From Mycobacterium sp. (lineage in GTDB: Bacteria > Actinomycetota > Actinomycetes > Mycobacteriales > Mycobacteriaceae): a stretch of DNA of 6,708 nt. The stretch's first letter is position 1; each line of letters opens with the position of its first letter. A program made the translations under genes and the position numbers. Below, one piece after another: positions 5,779-6,708 of this stretch. The DNA is taken from assembly GCA_018500005.2 (NCBI GenBank), contig JAHBAP020000517.1, forward strand, positions 1 to 6,708. Direction: 5' to 3'. Below the pieces are notes generated by a model. It did no database searches and was not told where the DNA came from. It was given only the letters and a program-made list of their open reading frames with translations.

Positions 5779-6226
5779 ACCGCTGCTTGACAGAGTGGAG
5801 CGCTCGTCGAACCGGCTACGGATCGCGATGGGGATCAGCGCGGTGCTGTGCCTGCTGGTCGCCGCCGGGATCGCCACCGATCGTTCGCTTTTCACCGATG
5901 GCTGGGGATGGCGGGTCGGCGGGTTTCTCGGAATCACGTTCTTCGGCGCCATGGCGGCTCTCCTCGGCTACGGCGCATTCTGGCGACAACGCCGGCACAT
6001 CGCCCGGCTGCGCCGGCTTTTGCGCGAAGATCCGCGGCAGATCGGATCGGTACGGCTGATGGTCGCCCGGGCGGCGCCCTTCGCCTCGTGGTCGCCCGAC
6101 GACGGTCGCGCCGATACCGGGCTGCACGTCATCGTCGAGGACAACGGGGGGCACAACTGGGTCCTTCCGGTCTCCCGAGCGGAGTCCGCGGCCGTCGTCG
6201 ACGGTATCCGGCGCCGGGTCGGCTAG
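5762..6226 (+). CDS. Hypothetical membrane protein with two transmembrane helices
   Basis: A 154-aa product with no family I recognise. Residues 1-19 are charged. Helix 1 spans about 20-39 (LRIAMGISAVLCLLVAAGIA). A short loop with DGWGWR follows, then helix 2 at about 52-73 (VGGFLGITFFGAMAALLGYG). A basic segment, WRQRRHIARLRRLL (74-87), suggests the C-terminal domain is cytosolic by the positive-inside rule. That domain (about 88-154) alternates beta-like segments such as IGSVRLMVARAAPF and GLHVIVEDN and ends in an amphipathic helix. It has no catalytic signature. Start ATG 5762 is chosen from the Shine-Dalgarno; ATG 5759 is adjacent. It overlaps the previous gene by 17 bp and converges with the acyltransferase gene, sharing four bases at the stop. 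Confidence 0.8.
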   Translation: MNDPVEPLLDRVERSSNRLRIAMGISAVLCLLVAAGIATDRSLFTDGWGWRVGGFLGITFFGAMAALLGYGAFWRQRRHIARLRRLLREDPRQIGSVRLMVARAAPFASWSPDDGRADTGLHVIVEDNGGHNWVLPVSRAESAAVVDGIRRRVG

Positions 6227-6708
6227 GAACGCACCCGGGTGAATCGGTGCAGAACCCACGCCACCGGGATGCTCAACGCCATCGTCACGACGAACAGCAC
6301 CGCCGTGTTGCCGGTGTAGACCATCCAGTGCAGCACCTCGGTCATGGCGACCTCCATCAGCACCAGGTGCACCAGGAAGATCTCGTAGGAGATCTCGCCC
6401 AGCCAGACCATCGGCCGACTCGCCAACAGCCTTGAGTACCAACCGGAATCCCCGAGCGCCAGCGGAGCGATCAGCAGGGTGGCGATCACCGCGTAGAACA
6501 CCATCTTGACCACCGCCTGGGCCAGACCGTTCGGTGAGGTCTGCGGTTCACCGGCGATCGGTGTGCACACGATCAGATAGCAGATCAGCGCCAAGGGAAC
6601 CGCGACGAACCCGTAGACCCGCACCCCCATGGCGGCCAGCACGGTGAGCATCATGCCGCCGAGAAACCAGGGCAGATACGCCGGCAGCCACAACTTCGCC
6701 CCGTCCCA
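6223..6708 (-). CDS. Acyltransferase 3 family membrane protein, C-terminal part
   Basis: Integral membrane O-acyltransferase of the acyltransferase-3 (OafA/OatA-type) family, which moves acetyl or longer acyl groups onto glycans or lipids at the cell envelope. Only the last 161 residues are visible; the frame stays open to the right edge, and full-length members run about 350-400 aa or more. The visible part has about five hydrophobic segments. It includes the typical late-helix motif WLGEISYEIFLVH (102-114 of the visible part), matching the family pattern WLGxISYxIYLxH, and ends in a basic tail HRFTRVRS. The catalytic N-terminal His/Arg motifs lie outside the window, so activity cannot be judged. 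A gene of this family (Rv1254, from memory) lies convergent with the corresponding M. tuberculosis segment, which supports orthology. Substrate unknown. Confidence 0.85.
   Translation of the reverse strand, partial: WDGAKLWLPAYLPWFLGGMMLTVLAAMGVRVYGFVAVPLALICYLIVCTPIAGEPQTSPNGLAQAVVKMVFYAVIATLLIAPLALGDSGWYSRLLASRPMVWLGEISYEIFLVHLVLMEVAMTEVLHWMVYTGNTAVLFVVTMALSIPVAWVLHRFTRVRS

Noticed and set aside
6208..6217. Perfect 10-bp palindrome CCGGCGCCGG near the convergent stops
   Set aside because: It lies inside the coding region, is too short, has no loop and is expected by chance in GC-rich DNA, so it is not called a terminator.
1..6708. CRISPR array, tRNA/rRNA, insertion sequence, toxin-antitoxin or phage-defence cassette
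   Set aside because: No repeat-spacer pattern, tRNA-like fold, transposase or recognisable defence domain was seen on either strand.

Overview
The window is high-GC actinobacterial DNA, most likely from Mycobacterium in the broad sense (Mycolicibacterium or a relative). The main evidence is protein resemblance and gene order. From memory, H37Rv carries the same set as Rv1263 (amiB2), Rv1262c (HIT protein), Rv1261c (Ddn-like), Rv1259 (udgB), Rv1258c (tap efflux pump), Rv1257c (FAD oxidase) and Rv1254 (acyltransferase). The window reads as that segment with genes missing or replaced. No database search was possible, so locus equivalences are recollection plus motif reading.

Layout. (1) 1-1000, minus: amidase of the amidase-signature family, cut off by the left window edge. 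(2) 1001-1050: compact divergent promoter region. (3) 1051-1904, plus: HIT-family protein and a Ddn-like F420-dependent family protein, coupled by an ATGA overlap. (4) 1905-2055: gene-free convergent spacer, unusually structured, with a 24-bp imperfect tandem repeat, a 56-nt imperfect palindrome and a 16-bp-period tandem duplication that runs into the next stop codon. (5) 2056-2874, minus: family 5 uracil-DNA glycosylase (UdgB). (6) 2875-2892: very short divergent promoter in which the two predicted -10 hexamers share one TA step. (7) 2893-6226, plus: a tight four-gene run of Tap-like MFS exporter, GlcD-type FAD oxidase, a 92-aa hypothetical protein and a two-helix membrane protein. (8) 6223-6708, minus: C-terminal part of an acyltransferase-3 family membrane protein, sharing a CTAG stop with the convergent membrane-protein gene.

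No single pathway links all the genes. The amidase, HIT, Ddn-like and FAD-oxidase products are soluble metabolic or detoxification enzymes, UdgB repairs deaminated DNA, and the exporter belongs to a family tied to intrinsic drug tolerance. A recurring regulatory theme is a TANNNT -10 hexamer 6-7 nt before an ATG or GTG, the arrangement expected for leaderless mycobacterial transcripts. It occurs at four genes.

The most unusual part is the 1905-2055 spacer. The palindrome's axis falls on a codon boundary, so both strands read nearly the same peptide. I interpret it as a dispersed palindromic repeat and/or bidirectional transcription attenuator. I do not see a new multi-gene defence or mobile system here.
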